The notes beneath the pieces were generated by a model, which worked only from the letters and a program-made list of their open reading frames with translations, did no database searches and was not told the origin of the DNA. Positions 41,905 through 50,565 of a stretch of DNA of 64,000 nucleotides are shown here, piece by piece; positions within the stretch are counted from its first letter, which is position 1, and the number at the start of each line of letters is the position of its first letter. Location of the stretch: contig NZ_NSKH01000023.1 in the NCBI RefSeq assembly GCF_003144095.1, positions 358,964-422,963 of the forward strand, in the 5' to 3' direction. Origin of the DNA: Streptomyces sp. ICBB 8177. Lineage in GTDB: Bacteria; Actinomycetota; Actinomycetes; Streptomycetales; Streptomycetaceae. The translations under genes were made by a program, and so were the position numbers.

Positions 41905-43419
41905 CTACCGTCCGCGCGGCACGTAGACCGCCCAGCCGGTCACCAGCGGCGAGCCGGTCAGCGGGCGCCGCCGCCAGCCGGGGGCGTAGGACGGCGCGGG
42001 GGAGCCGGGCCCGACCAGGACCGCCACGCTCTCCCGGCGCGCTGCGCGCAGCACGTCCGCGCCGGACGCCTCGGACGCGTCGGTGCGCGGGTTGGAGCTC
42101 ACCGACGAGGCACAGCGCGCGTCGTAGGCGATCGGCTGGGTGTCACCGGCCAGCAGGCACGGAGGTTCCACGCCCACCCGCCGTACCGCGTCGGCCAGCG
42201 CCTGGTACTGGTCGACCGTGCGCCGGGCCGAGGCGATCTGGCGGTGCAGCAACCGCTCCTGGATCTGCCAGTGCCCGGCGAGCACCACGCAGGCCAGCGC
42301 GGCGGCCGTCAGGCGCCACCCGGTCGGCCGCAGCCGCACCGCCCGCGCCCCCCGGGTGACCAGCCCGGCCACCGGCAGCGCCAGCAGCGCGTAGGCGGGC
42401 AGCAGGAAGCGCGGGGCGGCGTACGGGATCAGGAACAGGTACGGGACGGACAGCGCGACGGCGCAGGCCACCGGGAGCATCGCGGTCGCCGTGCGCCCGG
42501 TGCGGCGGGCCACCACCAGCCCGGCCGCCGCGAGCACCGGCAGCGCAAGCCACCAGGCGGTGTCCAGGGCCGGGGGATACCCCACGGCGCACGGTCTGCA
42601 CAGCAGCGGGCCGTCGGCGCTGCGCAGCGCGTTGCCGACGTTCCACGACAGCCCCATGCCGCCCTCGATCGCGCTGGAGTCGGACAGCCGCTGCCCGATG
42701 CCGCCGAACCGCGCGTACGCCTCGGCGACCCACTCCGCCAGCCCAGCCGCCAGGCCCAGCACGATCGCGGCGGCGGGGCGCACCGAGCGCCAGGACGGCA
42801 CCAGCGTCACGGCGGCCAGCAGCGGAAGCGCGAGCCAGACCCCGTCCGGCGCCCGCACCAGCGCCGGCCACCCGACGCTCAGCGCCAGCCCCAGCAGATA
42901 CCGCCCGCGCGGCCCCTCGCGCACCGCCAGCAGCAGGAACCCGGCGGCGGCCACGGCACCGAAGGCCACCCACAGGTTCGGCATCATCTGGGCGCCGTAC
43001 TCCACGCTCACCCACAGCGTGCCGAACAGCAGCGCGGCCAGCGCCGCCGTCCCGCCGCCCACCAGCCGCCGCCACACCGCGAACGCCCCGAACAGCGCCA
43101 GGCCCGACAGCACGGCGAGGAAGACCCGGATCGCCAGGGGATCGGAGGTGAAAAGCGCGACCGGCGCGCCCAGCAGCGTCACCCCGCGCGAGCGTGGAGC
43201 AGAGAAGAACGCGGCGGGCGCGCGCGGGTCGACCTGCGAGAAGTAGATCGACTCGTCCCAGGCGAGCGAGCGCCCGGGCGCGGCCAGCAGCAACTGGAGC
43301 ACGGTGTACACCAGGCACACCAGTGCGAGCCGCGGGTCGCGGGCGGCGGTGCCGATACGACGCCACGCCGGTGACAGCGGCGTGCGCCGGGCCGGCGCTC
43401 CGGCGAGTGTCATCCTCAT
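41905..43419 (-). CDS. Membrane-embedded GT-C glycosyltransferase-like protein (GT39/ArnT-like)
   Basis: 504-residue protein with about 11 hydrophobic segments. After TM1 it has SLAWDESIYFSQVDPRAPAA, whose DE pair matches the catalytic acidic motif of polyprenyl-phosphate sugar transferases (PMT/ArnT class). Other stretches: YGAQMMPNLWVAFGAVAAAG and VPYLFLIPYAAPRFLLPAYA. The C-terminal 100 residues are probably extracytoplasmic (ALADAVRRVGVEPPCLLAGD). No close relatives recognised by eye. It is convergent with the DMT gene, 25 bp away, and is followed upstream by the SCO6745-family gene. Confidence 0.75.
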   Translation of the reverse strand: MRMTLAGAPARRTPLSPAWRRIGTAARDPRLALVCLVYTVLQLLLAAPGRSLAWDESIYFSQVDPRAPAAFFSAPRSRGVTLLGAPVALFTSDPLAIRVFLAVLSGLALFGAFAVWRRLVGGGTAALAALLFGTLWVSVEYGAQMMPNLWVAFGAVAAAGFLLLAVREGPRGRYLLGLALSVGWPALVRAPDGVWLALPLLAAVTLVPSWRSVRPAAAIVLGLAAGLAEWVAEAYARFGGIGQRLSDSSAIEGGMGLSWNVGNALRSADGPLLCRPCAVGYPPALDTAWWLALPVLAAAGLVVARRTGRTATAMLPVACAVALSVPYLFLIPYAAPRFLLPAYALLALPVAGLVTRGARAVRLRPTGWRLTAAALACVVLAGHWQIQERLLHRQIASARRTVDQYQALADAVRRVGVEPPCLLAGDTQPIAYDARCASSVSSNPRTDASEASGADVLRAARRESVAVLVGPGSPAPSYAPGWRRRPLTGSPLVTGWAVYVPRGR

Positions 43420-43447
43420 GCCCTTCCGCGGTCCGCGGGCGAGCCCG

Positions 43448-44311
43448 TCAGCCCTTGCCGAGGTGCTTGAGCGGCAGCGCGTCCGCCGCGAGCACCGCCT
43501 GCGTGAACGGTCCGGCCAGCTCCATCAGCCGTTCCGCGTACTCGGCGCCGAGATGGCGGTACGGCGCGAAGCCCAGCCGGTCGGTGTCCTCCTCCACCTC
43601 GCGCCGCAACTCCGCACCGCGCTCGGTCAGTTCGCCCTCTCCGTCCAGCAGCCCGCGCTCGCGCAGCCGGGCCTCGGCCGCCGCCCACTGCTCGGCCGAC
43701 CAGCCCCGGGTGGCCTGGAAGAAGTACGACGTGAAGCCCTTGCCGGTGGCGGTGTGCGTCACCAGCGCCTCCAGACCGTCGAGTTCGGCGGTCGCCAGCG
43801 CGATCAGATGCCCGTCGCCGCGGTGCTCGCGCAGCAGCGTGACCGCGTGCCACAGCGCCAGGTGCGGTTCGTCCGGCACCGGCAGGTCGGCGTTGGCCGC
43901 GTACAGCGGACGGCCGGGCGCCTCGCACGCCTCGGCGGCGCGCAGCGCCAGCTCGGCGGCCTCCGTCATCTGGCGCGAGCCGATCGCCTCGTCGCCCAGC
44001 AGCCGCCGCAGGTACGCGTCGGTGATCCGCAGCCGCGCCGCCAGGACCTCCCGCGGCGTGGTCAGCTCCCAGGCGCGCGGGATGTCGCGGGCCACGAGAT
44101 CGGGGCTGAAGTTGTAGAACGTGGCGGTGACCGTCCCCGCGCCGACCGCCCCCATCGGGGCCGACCGCCCGGCGAAGTAGGCCATCGAACCGCGTTCGAG
44201 ACCGAGGGCGGACAACTGCTCGTCATGCTCGGGCGCGAAGTAGAAGGCCGAGTGCAGCGGGTTGAGCGCGTTGTAGCAGCGCCGGGCCGCCCGCAGGGTC
44301 AGGGTAGTCAT
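43448..44311 (-). CDS. SCO6745-family protein
   Basis: 287-residue soluble protein matching the actinobacterial SCO6745 family as I recall it: RRCYNALNPLHSAFYFAPEH at the N-terminus, YFAGRSAPMGAVGAGTVTAT, FYNFSPDLVARDIPRAWELT, LWHAVTLLREHRGDGHLIAL (the most conserved piece) and a winged-helix-like C-terminal part GWSAEQWAAAEARLRERGLL. The family often carries helix-turn-helix-like features but its function is not known. ATG with GAGG 5 nt upstream. Its placement close to idi/hopanoid genes agrees with the Streptomyces gene order. Confidence 0.85.
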   Translation of the reverse strand: MTTLTLRAARRCYNALNPLHSAFYFAPEHDEQLSALGLERGSMAYFAGRSAPMGAVGAGTVTATFYNFSPDLVARDIPRAWELTTPREVLAARLRITDAYLRRLLGDEAIGSRQMTEAAELALRAAEACEAPGRPLYAANADLPVPDEPHLALWHAVTLLREHRGDGHLIALATAELDGLEALVTHTATGKGFTSYFFQATRGWSAEQWAAAEARLRERGLLDGEGELTERGAELRREVEEDTDRLGFAPYRHLGAEYAERLMELAGPFTQAVLAADALPLKHLGKG

Positions 44312-44387
44312 GCGCCTCACGTTACCCGGGGGTAGTCCGCACGCACACGGTCCACGCCCGCCGCGACCGCGCCGCCGGCGGCCCGCG

Positions 44388-45146
44388 TCACGCGCTCCAC
44401 GTGAACCGCGGCTCGCGCCGCTCCAGGAACGCGGCGACGCCCTCCGCGCGGTCCCCGCTGCCGCGCGCCTCGCGGTCCCAGTGCGCCACGCGGTCGGCGC
44501 CGGCCTCGCCCCGCAGCGCCTGTGCGGTGAACTCCTTCGCCGCGGCCTGGGTCAGCCCCGACCGGCTCGCCAGTACGGCGGTGAACCGCTCGACGCGCGC
44601 GGCCAGTTCGCCGGCGTCCAGCAGCTCGTCGACGAGACCGGTGCGCAGCGCCCGCTCGTCGTCGATCAACTCGGCGGAGAACAACAGGTACTTGGCGGTC
44701 GCGGGACCCACGAGGGAGACCAGCCGCCGGGTGGAGGAGGCCGGGTAGACGATGCCCAGCCGGGCCGGGGTCACCCCGAACCGCGACCCGCGCGCCGCGA
44801 ACCGCAGGTCGCAGGCGGCGGCCAACTGGCACCCGCCGCCCACGCAGTAGCCCCGGACCACCGCCAGCGTGGGCTTGGGGAAGGCGGCGAGCGCCTCCTC
44901 GGCGACGGCAGCGGCGCCCTCGGTGCCGGGCTCGCGCAGCGCCGAGATGTCCGCGCCCGCGCAGAATGTGTCGCCCGCGCCGGTCAGCACCAGCGCCCGC
45001 ACCTGCCGCTCGGCCGCGAGACCGTCCAGCAGCCCGGGCAGCTCGCGCCACATCCCGGGCGTCATGGCGTTGCGCTTGGCGGGGTTGGCGATGGTGACGG
45101 TGGCGACGCCGTCCCGTCGCTCCAGCAGCAGACCGGGCTCCGCCAT
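44388..45146 (-). CDS. Enoyl-CoA hydratase/isomerase family protein
   Basis: Second crotonase-fold enzyme, 252 residues. Seen: VATVTIANPAKRNAMTPGMW, LTGAGDTFCAGADISALREP (oxyanion loop 1), VRGYCVGGGCQLAAACDLRF (loop 2) and PARLGIVYPASSTRRLVSLV. Length and order are typical of EchA-type proteins; the exact reaction is not determinable. GGAGG about 8 nt before the ATG. It stands alone, divergent from an anti-sigma-type ATPase across a 272-bp region that contains an inverted repeat GTTCC-N8-GGAAC near 45364-45382. Confidence 0.9.
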   Translation of the reverse strand: MAEPGLLLERRDGVATVTIANPAKRNAMTPGMWRELPGLLDGLAAERQVRALVLTGAGDTFCAGADISALREPGTEGAAAVAEEALAAFPKPTLAVVRGYCVGGGCQLAAACDLRFAARGSRFGVTPARLGIVYPASSTRRLVSLVGPATAKYLLFSAELIDDERALRTGLVDELLDAGELAARVERFTAVLASRSGLTQAAAKEFTAQALRGEAGADRVAHWDREARGSGDRAEGVAAFLERREPRFTWSA

Positions 45147-45418
45147 GCGCGTACCTCCAGATGATCGCCCGCCCGGATCCTATCCACCGCCGGGCGACCG
45201 TCCCTTGAACTGCGACGGCAACGCAAGAAGAACAAAAGCCGCACAACCGCTCGTTCCAGCCGGTGAATACGTTCATTACCGGTCACGACACGCCAAGAGG
45301 TACAGACTTGCGGTCAGCGCTTCGGTAAGCGCTTCCTGCGTTCAACACTCATGGAGAGTGAGGCGGTTCCACATCGGCGGAACTGCGGGGAACGTCACGC
45401 GAAGCGGGTGCTGCTGTC

Positions 45419-45964
45419 ATGACGGTCTGCGGAAGAATCCCACCCGATCCGGTCCCGGCCGATCGCGTCCCGCCCGGCCCGGTGCCCGTCGGCCCGGTGC
45501 CGGGGGCGGCCGGCGCCGCCTCGCCCGCCGCCGCGCCGCGGGTCCCGTACGAGGGGACCTGGCGGTTCACCGCGCCCGCCCTGGACTCCTCCGTGCCGCA
45601 GGTCCGGCACGCGGTGCGCGACCTGCTGGACCGGCAGCGGGTGCCGGTCCGCGACGAGACCGTCGACGGGCTGCTGCTGATCGTCTCCGAACTGGTGACC
45701 AACGCCGTGCGGCACGCCGCCGTGCTCTCCCCGCGCATCACCGTCGAGGTCGCCGTGACCACCGGGTGGGTACGGGTCGCGGTCGCCGACGACCACCCGT
45801 ACCGGCCCAAGGCGCTGGAGGCCGACCACGTCAGGACCGGCGGGCGCGGGCTGCTGCTGGTGAAGGCGATCACCGTCGAGGCGGGCGGCAGTTGCGACGT
45901 CGAGCACACCCCGCAGGGCGGCAAGGTCGTGTGGGCGGCGCTCCCCCTGCACGCCGCCTCCTGA
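45419..45964 (+). CDS. Anti-sigma-type ATP-binding protein (HATPase) with Pro-rich N-terminus
   Basis: 181-residue RsbW-like ATPase. The first 45 residues are a Pro/Val/Gly-rich segment (DPVPADRVPPGPVPVGPVPG) unlike the family. The N box is LLLIVSELVTNAVRHAA, G1 box VRVAVADDHPYRP and G2 box TGGRGLLLVKAITVEAGGSC, ending GGKVVWAALPL. Such proteins regulate sigma factors or bind ATP in two-partner systems. No Shine-Dalgarno is visible before the ATG. It is convergent with idi, with only 19 bp between the two stop codons. Confidence 0.88.
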   Translation: MTVCGRIPPDPVPADRVPPGPVPVGPVPGAAGAASPAAAPRVPYEGTWRFTAPALDSSVPQVRHAVRDLLDRQRVPVRDETVDGLLLIVSELVTNAVRHAAVLSPRITVEVAVTTGWVRVAVADDHPYRPKALEADHVRTGGRGLLLVKAITVEAGGSCDVEHTPQGGKVVWAALPLHAAS

Positions 45965-45983
45965 CCGCCTCCGGCTCAGCCGG

Positions 45984-46604
45984 TCACCAGCCCGCTTCCG
46001 CGCCGGTCAGCTCCCGCGCCGCCGGGCGCGCCGCGTCCAGCACGGTGCCGAACCACGCGGACAGCGTCGCCCCCGCGCCCAGCTCGGCCAGCTGCGCCGG
46101 GGTCACGAAGGTGGTCTCCATGACCTCCTGCGGGTCCGGCCGCGGCTCGGCACGGACCAGCCCCACGAACAGGTGGTTGAACTCCTGCTCCACCAGCCCG
46201 GACGCCGGGTCCGGATGGTTGTAGCGCACCGTCCCCGCCTCGCGCATCAGCACCGGCGCGACGCCCAGCTCCTCCGCCGTGCGCCGGGCGGCGGCAACGA
46301 ACGGCTGCTCGCCCGGGTACGGGTGACCGCAGCAGGTGTTGGACCACACCCCGGGGGAGTGGTACTTGCCCAGCGCCCGCCGCTGCATCAGCAGCCGCCC
46401 GGCGTCGTCGAACAGGAAGACGGAGAAGGCGCGGTGCAGCCTGCCGGGAGGCAGGTGTGCGGAGAGTTTCTCCGCGGTCCCGATCGTCGTCCCGGTCTCG
46501 TCGACCAGTTCCAGCAGGATCGCCTCCGCGCTGCCGTTGACGGTCGAGCTGCCGTTGGAGGCCGGCCCGGTTGACGCTGAGCCGGTGGCGGGAGAGATCG
46601 GCAT
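45984..46604 (-). CDS. idi: Isopentenyl-diphosphate delta-isomerase (type I)
   Basis: Nudix-fold metalloenzyme interconverting IPP and DMAPP. The 206-residue protein has a Ser/Gly/Asn-rich N-terminus, then ILLELVDETGTTIGTAEKLS, HRAFSVFLFDDAGRLLMQRR, HSPGVWSNTCCGHPYPGEQP with the catalytic Cys in NTCCGHP, the Nudix-like AARRTAEELGVAP, and EQEFNHLFVGLVRAEP with the catalytic Glu region. ATG at 46604 (MPISPA) has AAGGA 5 nt upstream; earlier Met codons are possible. It supplies allylic starter for the polyprenyl/hopanoid genes 7 kb downstream on the other strand. Confidence 0.95.
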   Translation of the reverse strand: MPISPATGSASTGPASNGSSTVNGSAEAILLELVDETGTTIGTAEKLSAHLPPGRLHRAFSVFLFDDAGRLLMQRRALGKYHSPGVWSNTCCGHPYPGEQPFVAAARRTAEELGVAPVLMREAGTVRYNHPDPASGLVEQEFNHLFVGLVRAEPRPDPQEVMETTFVTPAQLAELGAGATLSAWFGTVLDAARPAARELTGAEAGW

Positions 46605-46805
46605 GGCCATCCTTCGCTGTTGAACCTCGGTAACGCCCTGCTTCTTGCCGCTCACACCGTGACGTTCACGACGTACGCGAAGGCCCCAGTCTGCCGCACT
46701 CCGTCCCGCCCGCGAGAGTGATCACGGTCGTCGTCACCCCCGTGTCAGCCCCGGCGCCTCCCCTCGGCACGCACAGGGCGGCGTGCCATGATGCGCCTGC
46801 CGAGC

Positions 46806-46827
46806 CCGGGGTGAACCTGCGGTGAAC
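46806..46827 (-). promoter_or_regulatory. PhoP box (two 11-bp direct repeats GTTCACC-N4)
   Basis: On the minus strand the units GTTCACCGCAG and GTTCACCCCGG are exactly adjacent, matching the Streptomyces PhoP direct-repeat unit consensus. It lies in the 360-bp region between divergent idi and the glycolipid operon. The second unit overlaps where the -35 would be for a plus-strand promoter with -10 GATAGC (46846-46851), while its orientation would fit idi. Apart from these elements the region holds nothing else I can identify. Confidence 0.65.
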
Positions 46828-46964
46828 GCCGCCTTCCGCCGATCCGATAGCCTCTGCCGTCGAGCCCGTCCCGGCGTCACGGGGGCGTGGTGGCCGTCGC
46901 GCCCGCGTCCCGGCCGTGCCGCGGGCGGCCTCGCACCAGATCACATCCAGGGGAGTGAGTTCGT

Positions 46965-48782
46965 CTGTCGACCGCCATCCTCACCGGCCCGCCGGTCGCG
47001 GGCTCGCCGCTCACCGAGGACCTGCGCGCCCTCGGCTTCGACGTCACCGTGGCGGACGGCCCCGGGCGGCTGGCGGCCGAGCTGGCGGCGGCGCCCGCCG
47101 GGGCCAGGGTCGCCGTGGTCGACCCCCGGTTCACCGGCCACCGGCACGCCCTGCGGCTGGCGCTGACCGACCCCCGTTTCCCGGCGGGCGCGATCCCCGG
47201 CGCCCTCGGCGCGACCGGCGCCGCCCGCGCCGAGCTGGCCTGCGCCGTCCGTGAGCCCGCCGCGGCGGCCACCGGCAACGGCAACGGCACCGGCCAGGGC
47301 GGCACGCCCACCCCCGACGCCCTGGCCGCCGCGCTGGAGGGCGCCGGGATCGACGTGCACCGTCCGGAACTCGGCGTCCTGGTCGCCGCCGTGCCCGCCG
47401 ACGAGACGGCCCGCGCGCGGGCCCGCGAGGCCACCGCGGGCGTGGACGACGAGGCGGTGCGGCTGCGCAGCGCGGTCAAGTCCCGCGACGGCTTCTTCAC
47501 CACCTTCTGCGTCAGCCCCTACTCGCGCTACCTCGCCCGCTGGTGCGCCCGGCGCGGGCTCACCCCCAACCAGGTCACCACCGCGTCGCTGCTGGTCGCG
47601 CTGATCGCCGCCGCCTGCGCCGCCACCGGCACCCGCCCCGGCTTCGTCGCCGCCGGCGTGCTGCTGATCGCCTCGTTCGTGCTGGACTGCACCGACGGCC
47701 AGCTGGCCCGCTACTCCCTCCAGTACTCCACGCTCGGCGCCTGGCTGGACGCCACCTTCGACCGGGCCAAGGAGTACGCCTACTACGCGGGCCTGGCGCT
47801 GGGCGCCGCCCGCGGCGGTGACGACGTGTGGGCGCTGGCCCTGGGCGCGATGGTGCTCCAGTCCTGCCGCCACATCGTCGACTTCTCCTTCAACGAGGCG
47901 AACCACGACGCGACCGCCAACACCAGCCCGACCGCCGCCCTGTCCGACCGGCTCGACAGCGTCGGCTGGACGGTGTGGGTGCGGCGGATGGTCGTGCTGC
48001 CGATCGGCGAGCGCTGGGCGCTGATCGCCGTGCTGACGGCCGTCACCACGCCCCGGATCGTCTTCCTGGTGCTGCTGGTCGGCTGCGCGCTGGCCGCCTG
48101 CTACACCACCGCCGGGCGTCTGCTGCGCTCGCTGACCCGCAGGGCCCGCCGCACCGACCGCGCCGCCCAGGCCCTGGCCGACCTCGCCGACACCGGGCCC
48201 GTCGCCGAAGCCGTCGCGCGGGTCGCCCCGAAGCGGCTGCCGTCCTTCGCCGCCCCCGCGGTCGCGCTGCTCGGCGCCGCCGCCGTGGTCGCCACCGCCT
48301 GGCTGACCCCGCACGGCTCCTGGTGGCCGCTGCTCGCCGCCGCCCTCTACGCGGTCACCTCGGGCGTGGCGGTCGCCGCGCCGCTGAAGGGCGCGCTGGA
48401 CTGGCTGGTGCCGCCGCTCTTCCGGGCGGCCGAGTACGTGACGATCCTGGCGCTGGCCGCCCGCTCGGGGCTGCACGGCGCGGTCCCGGCGGCGTTCGGG
48501 CTGGTCGCGGCCGTCGCCTACCATCACTACGACACGGTGTACCGCATCCGCGGCGGCACCGGCGCGCCACCGCGGGCCCTGGTCCGCGCGTCCGGCGGGC
48601 ACGAGGGCAGGGTGCTGGTCGTGACCGCGCTCGCCGCCCTCCTCGCGGACCGTACGACGTTCACTTGGGCGCTGGCGGCTCTGGCCGGGCTGCTCGCGCT
48701 GACGGTGCTCACCGAGTCCATCCGTTTCTGGGTCTCGGCCGGGGCGCCCGCGGTACACGACGAAACAGGAGAACCCACATGA
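46965..48782 (+). CDS. CDP-alcohol phosphatidyltransferase family protein with N-terminal DUF5941-like domain
   Basis: Large membrane protein (605 residues with this start). An N-terminal soluble domain of about 140 residues (STAILTGPPVAGSPL, VAVVDPRFTGHRHALRLALT) resembles the streptomycete DUF5941-type segment. It is followed by a CDP-alcohol phosphotransferase domain with an intact signature: LDCTDGQLARYSLQY, then GAWLDATFD, giving all four Asp. Several more TM helices follow. The reading frame clearly extends upstream of the GTG at 47049 with coding-type codon usage to a CTG at 46965, which has AGGGGAG 9 nt upstream; an in-frame TGA at 46956 blocks anything longer. Probably transfers a phospho-alcohol from CDP to a membrane acceptor. 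First gene of the operon. Confidence 0.85.
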   Translation: MSTAILTGPPVAGSPLTEDLRALGFDVTVADGPGRLAAELAAAPAGARVAVVDPRFTGHRHALRLALTDPRFPAGAIPGALGATGAARAELACAVREPAAAATGNGNGTGQGGTPTPDALAAALEGAGIDVHRPELGVLVAAVPADETARARAREATAGVDDEAVRLRSAVKSRDGFFTTFCVSPYSRYLARWCARRGLTPNQVTTASLLVALIAAACAATGTRPGFVAAGVLLIASFVLDCTDGQLARYSLQYSTLGAWLDATFDRAKEYAYYAGLALGAARGGDDVWALALGAMVLQSCRHIVDFSFNEANHDATANTSPTAALSDRLDSVGWTVWVRRMVVLPIGERWALIAVLTAVTTPRIVFLVLLVGCALAACYTTAGRLLRSLTRRARRTDRAAQALADLADTGPVAEAVARVAPKRLPSFAAPAVALLGAAAVVATAWLTPHGSWWPLLAAALYAVTSGVAVAAPLKGALDWLVPPLFRAAEYVTILALAARSGLHGAVPAAFGLVAAVAYHHYDTVYRIRGGTGAPPRALVRASGGHEGRVLVVTALAALLADRTTFTWALAALAGLLALTVLTESIRFWVSAGAPAVHDETGEPT

Positions 48783-49516
48783 TCGGCCTCGTGCTGGCGG
48801 CCGGCGCCGGACGGCGTCTTCGCCCCTACACCGACACCCTGCCGAAGGCCCTGGTGCCGGTGGACGGGGACACCACCGTCCTGGACCTGACCCTGGGCAA
48901 CTTCGCCGAGGTCGGCCTGACCGACGCGGCCGTGGTCATCGGCTACCGGGGCGAGGCCGTCGTCGAGCGCAAGGCCGCGCTGGAGAAGAAGTACGGCGTC
49001 AAGCTCCACCTCGTCGTCAACGACAAGGCCGAGGAGTGGAACAACGCCTACTCCCTGTGGTGCGCCCGGGACGTCATCAAGGAAGGCGTCATCCTCGCCA
49101 ACGGCGACACCGTGCACCCGGTCTCGGTCGAGAAGACCCTGCTGGCCGCGCGCGGCGCCGGACAGCGCATCATCCTGGCCCTCGACACGGTCAAGTCGCT
49201 GGCCGACGAGGAGATGAAGGTCATCACCGCGCAGGGCAAGGGCGTCCAGCGGATCACCAAGCTGATGGACCCGGCCGGCGCCACCGGCGAGTACATCGGT
49301 GTCACCCTGATCGAGCCGGAGGCCGCCGAGCCGCTCGCCGACGCGCTGCGCGCCACCTACGAGCGCGACCCGCAGCTGTACTACGAGGACGGCTACCAGG
49401 AACTGGTCGACCGCGGCTTCACCGTGGACGTGGCGCCGATCGGCGAGGTCTCCTGGGTCGAGATCGACAACCACGACGACCTCGCCAAGGCCCGGGGGAT
49501 CGCGTGCCAGTACTGA
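48779..49516 (+). CDS. Nucleotidyltransferase (LicC-like phospho-alcohol/sugar cytidylyltransferase)
   Basis: 245-residue NTP-transferase. The N-terminal pyrophosphorylase signature LVLAAGAGRRLRPYTDTLPK is followed by ALVPVDGDTTVLDLTLGNFA and VVIGYRGEAVVE, the pattern of LicC and related CTP:phosphocholine or phospho-alcohol cytidylyltransferases. NNAYSLWCARDVIKEGVILA and GEVSWVEIDNHDDLAKA near the end are also LicC-like, with Asp residues for Mg. ATG overlaps the upstream stop (ATGA). It would make the CDP-activated alcohol used by the two CDP-alcohol transferases beside it. Actual substrate unknown. Confidence 0.9.
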   Translation: MIGLVLAAGAGRRLRPYTDTLPKALVPVDGDTTVLDLTLGNFAEVGLTDAAVVIGYRGEAVVERKAALEKKYGVKLHLVVNDKAEEWNNAYSLWCARDVIKEGVILANGDTVHPVSVEKTLLAARGAGQRIILALDTVKSLADEEMKVITAQGKGVQRITKLMDPAGATGEYIGVTLIEPEAAEPLADALRATYERDPQLYYEDGYQELVDRGFTVDVAPIGEVSWVEIDNHDDLAKARGIACQY

Positions 49517-50565
49517 CCCGGCTGATCCCCTCGCCGGTCGTCGTGGACATCCGGCGCGGCGCGCTGGACGACCTCGCGGGTCTCCTCGCCGACCAGCGCA
49601 TCTCCAGCTCCGGCAGGCTGGCGGTGGCGATCAGCGGGGGCTCCGGGGCGGCGCTGCGCGAGCGGCTCGCCCCGGCCCTGCCGGACGCCGACTGGTTCGA
49701 GGTGGGCGGCGGCAGCATCGACGCGGCGGTGAGGCTCTCCAACGCGATGAGCGGCAAGAACTACGACGCGCTCGTGGGCCTCGGTGGCGGGAAGATCATC
49801 GACGCTTCGAAGTACGCGGCCGCCCGGGTCGGCCTGCCCGTCGTCGCCGTCGCCACCAACCTCTCGCACGACGGCATCTGCTCTCCGGTGGCGACGCTCG
49901 ACAACGACCACGGCCGGGGCTCTTACGGCGTGCCGACCCCGATCGCGCTCGTCATCGACCTCGACGTGGTCCGTCAGGCACCGCAGCGCTTCGTCCGGTC
50001 AGGTGTGGGCGACGCGATCTCCAACATCAACGCGATGGCCGACTGGGAGCTGTCGAACCAGGTGACCGGCGAGCGCGTCGACGGTCTCGCGGGCGCGATG
50101 GCCCGGACCGCCGGAGAGGCGGTGCTGCGGCACACCGGCGGCATCGGCGACGACGACTTCCTCACCACGCTCGCGGAGGCGCTGGTGCTCTCGGGCATCG
50201 CCATGTCCGTGAGCGGTGACAGCCGTCCGGCGTCCGGCTCCTGCCACGAGATCCTGCACGCCTTCGACATCCTCTACCCGCAGCGCGCGCCGGCGCACGG
50301 CGAGGGCGCCGGTATCGGGGCCGCGTTCGCCATGCATCTGCGCGGTGCCGCCGAGGAGTCCGGGCAGATCGTCGAGGTGTTGCGGCGCCACGGCCTGCCG
50401 GTGCTGCCGGGCGAGGCCGGTTTCTCGGACGAGGAGTTCGTCCGGGTCGTCGAGTACGCCCCTCAGACCCGCCCCGGCCGGTTCACCATCCTCGAACACC
50501 TCGATCTCGACTCCGACGCCATCAGGGATGCGTACGCCGACTATGTCAAAGCCATCGGTAGCTGA
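49504..50565 (+). CDS. Glycerol-1-phosphate dehydrogenase-like, iron-containing alcohol dehydrogenase family
   Basis: 353-residue NAD(P)-dependent dehydrogenase. Seen: DYDALVGLGGGKIIDASKYA-type nucleotide loop (VGLGGGKIIDASK), VAVATNLSHDGICSPVATLD (the SHDGxxSP motif of sn-glycerol-1-phosphate dehydrogenases EgsA/AraM), SGSCHEILHAFDILY (metal His) and PAHGEGAGIGAAFAM (metal His). It would reduce dihydroxyacetone phosphate or a similar phospho-ketone to a phospho-alcohol. GTG start overlaps the upstream gene by 13 bp. In the operon it is flanked by a nucleotidyltransferase and two CDP-alcohol transferases, suggesting it makes the alcohol that is activated and transferred. Confidence 0.88.
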   Translation: MPVLTRLIPSPVVVDIRRGALDDLAGLLADQRISSSGRLAVAISGGSGAALRERLAPALPDADWFEVGGGSIDAAVRLSNAMSGKNYDALVGLGGGKIIDASKYAAARVGLPVVAVATNLSHDGICSPVATLDNDHGRGSYGVPTPIALVIDLDVVRQAPQRFVRSGVGDAISNINAMADWELSNQVTGERVDGLAGAMARTAGEAVLRHTGGIGDDDFLTTLAEALVLSGIAMSVSGDSRPASGSCHEILHAFDILYPQRAPAHGEGAGIGAAFAMHLRGAAEESGQIVEVLRRHGLPVLPGEAGFSDEEFVRVVEYAPQTRPGRFTILEHLDLDSDAIRDAYADYVKAIGS

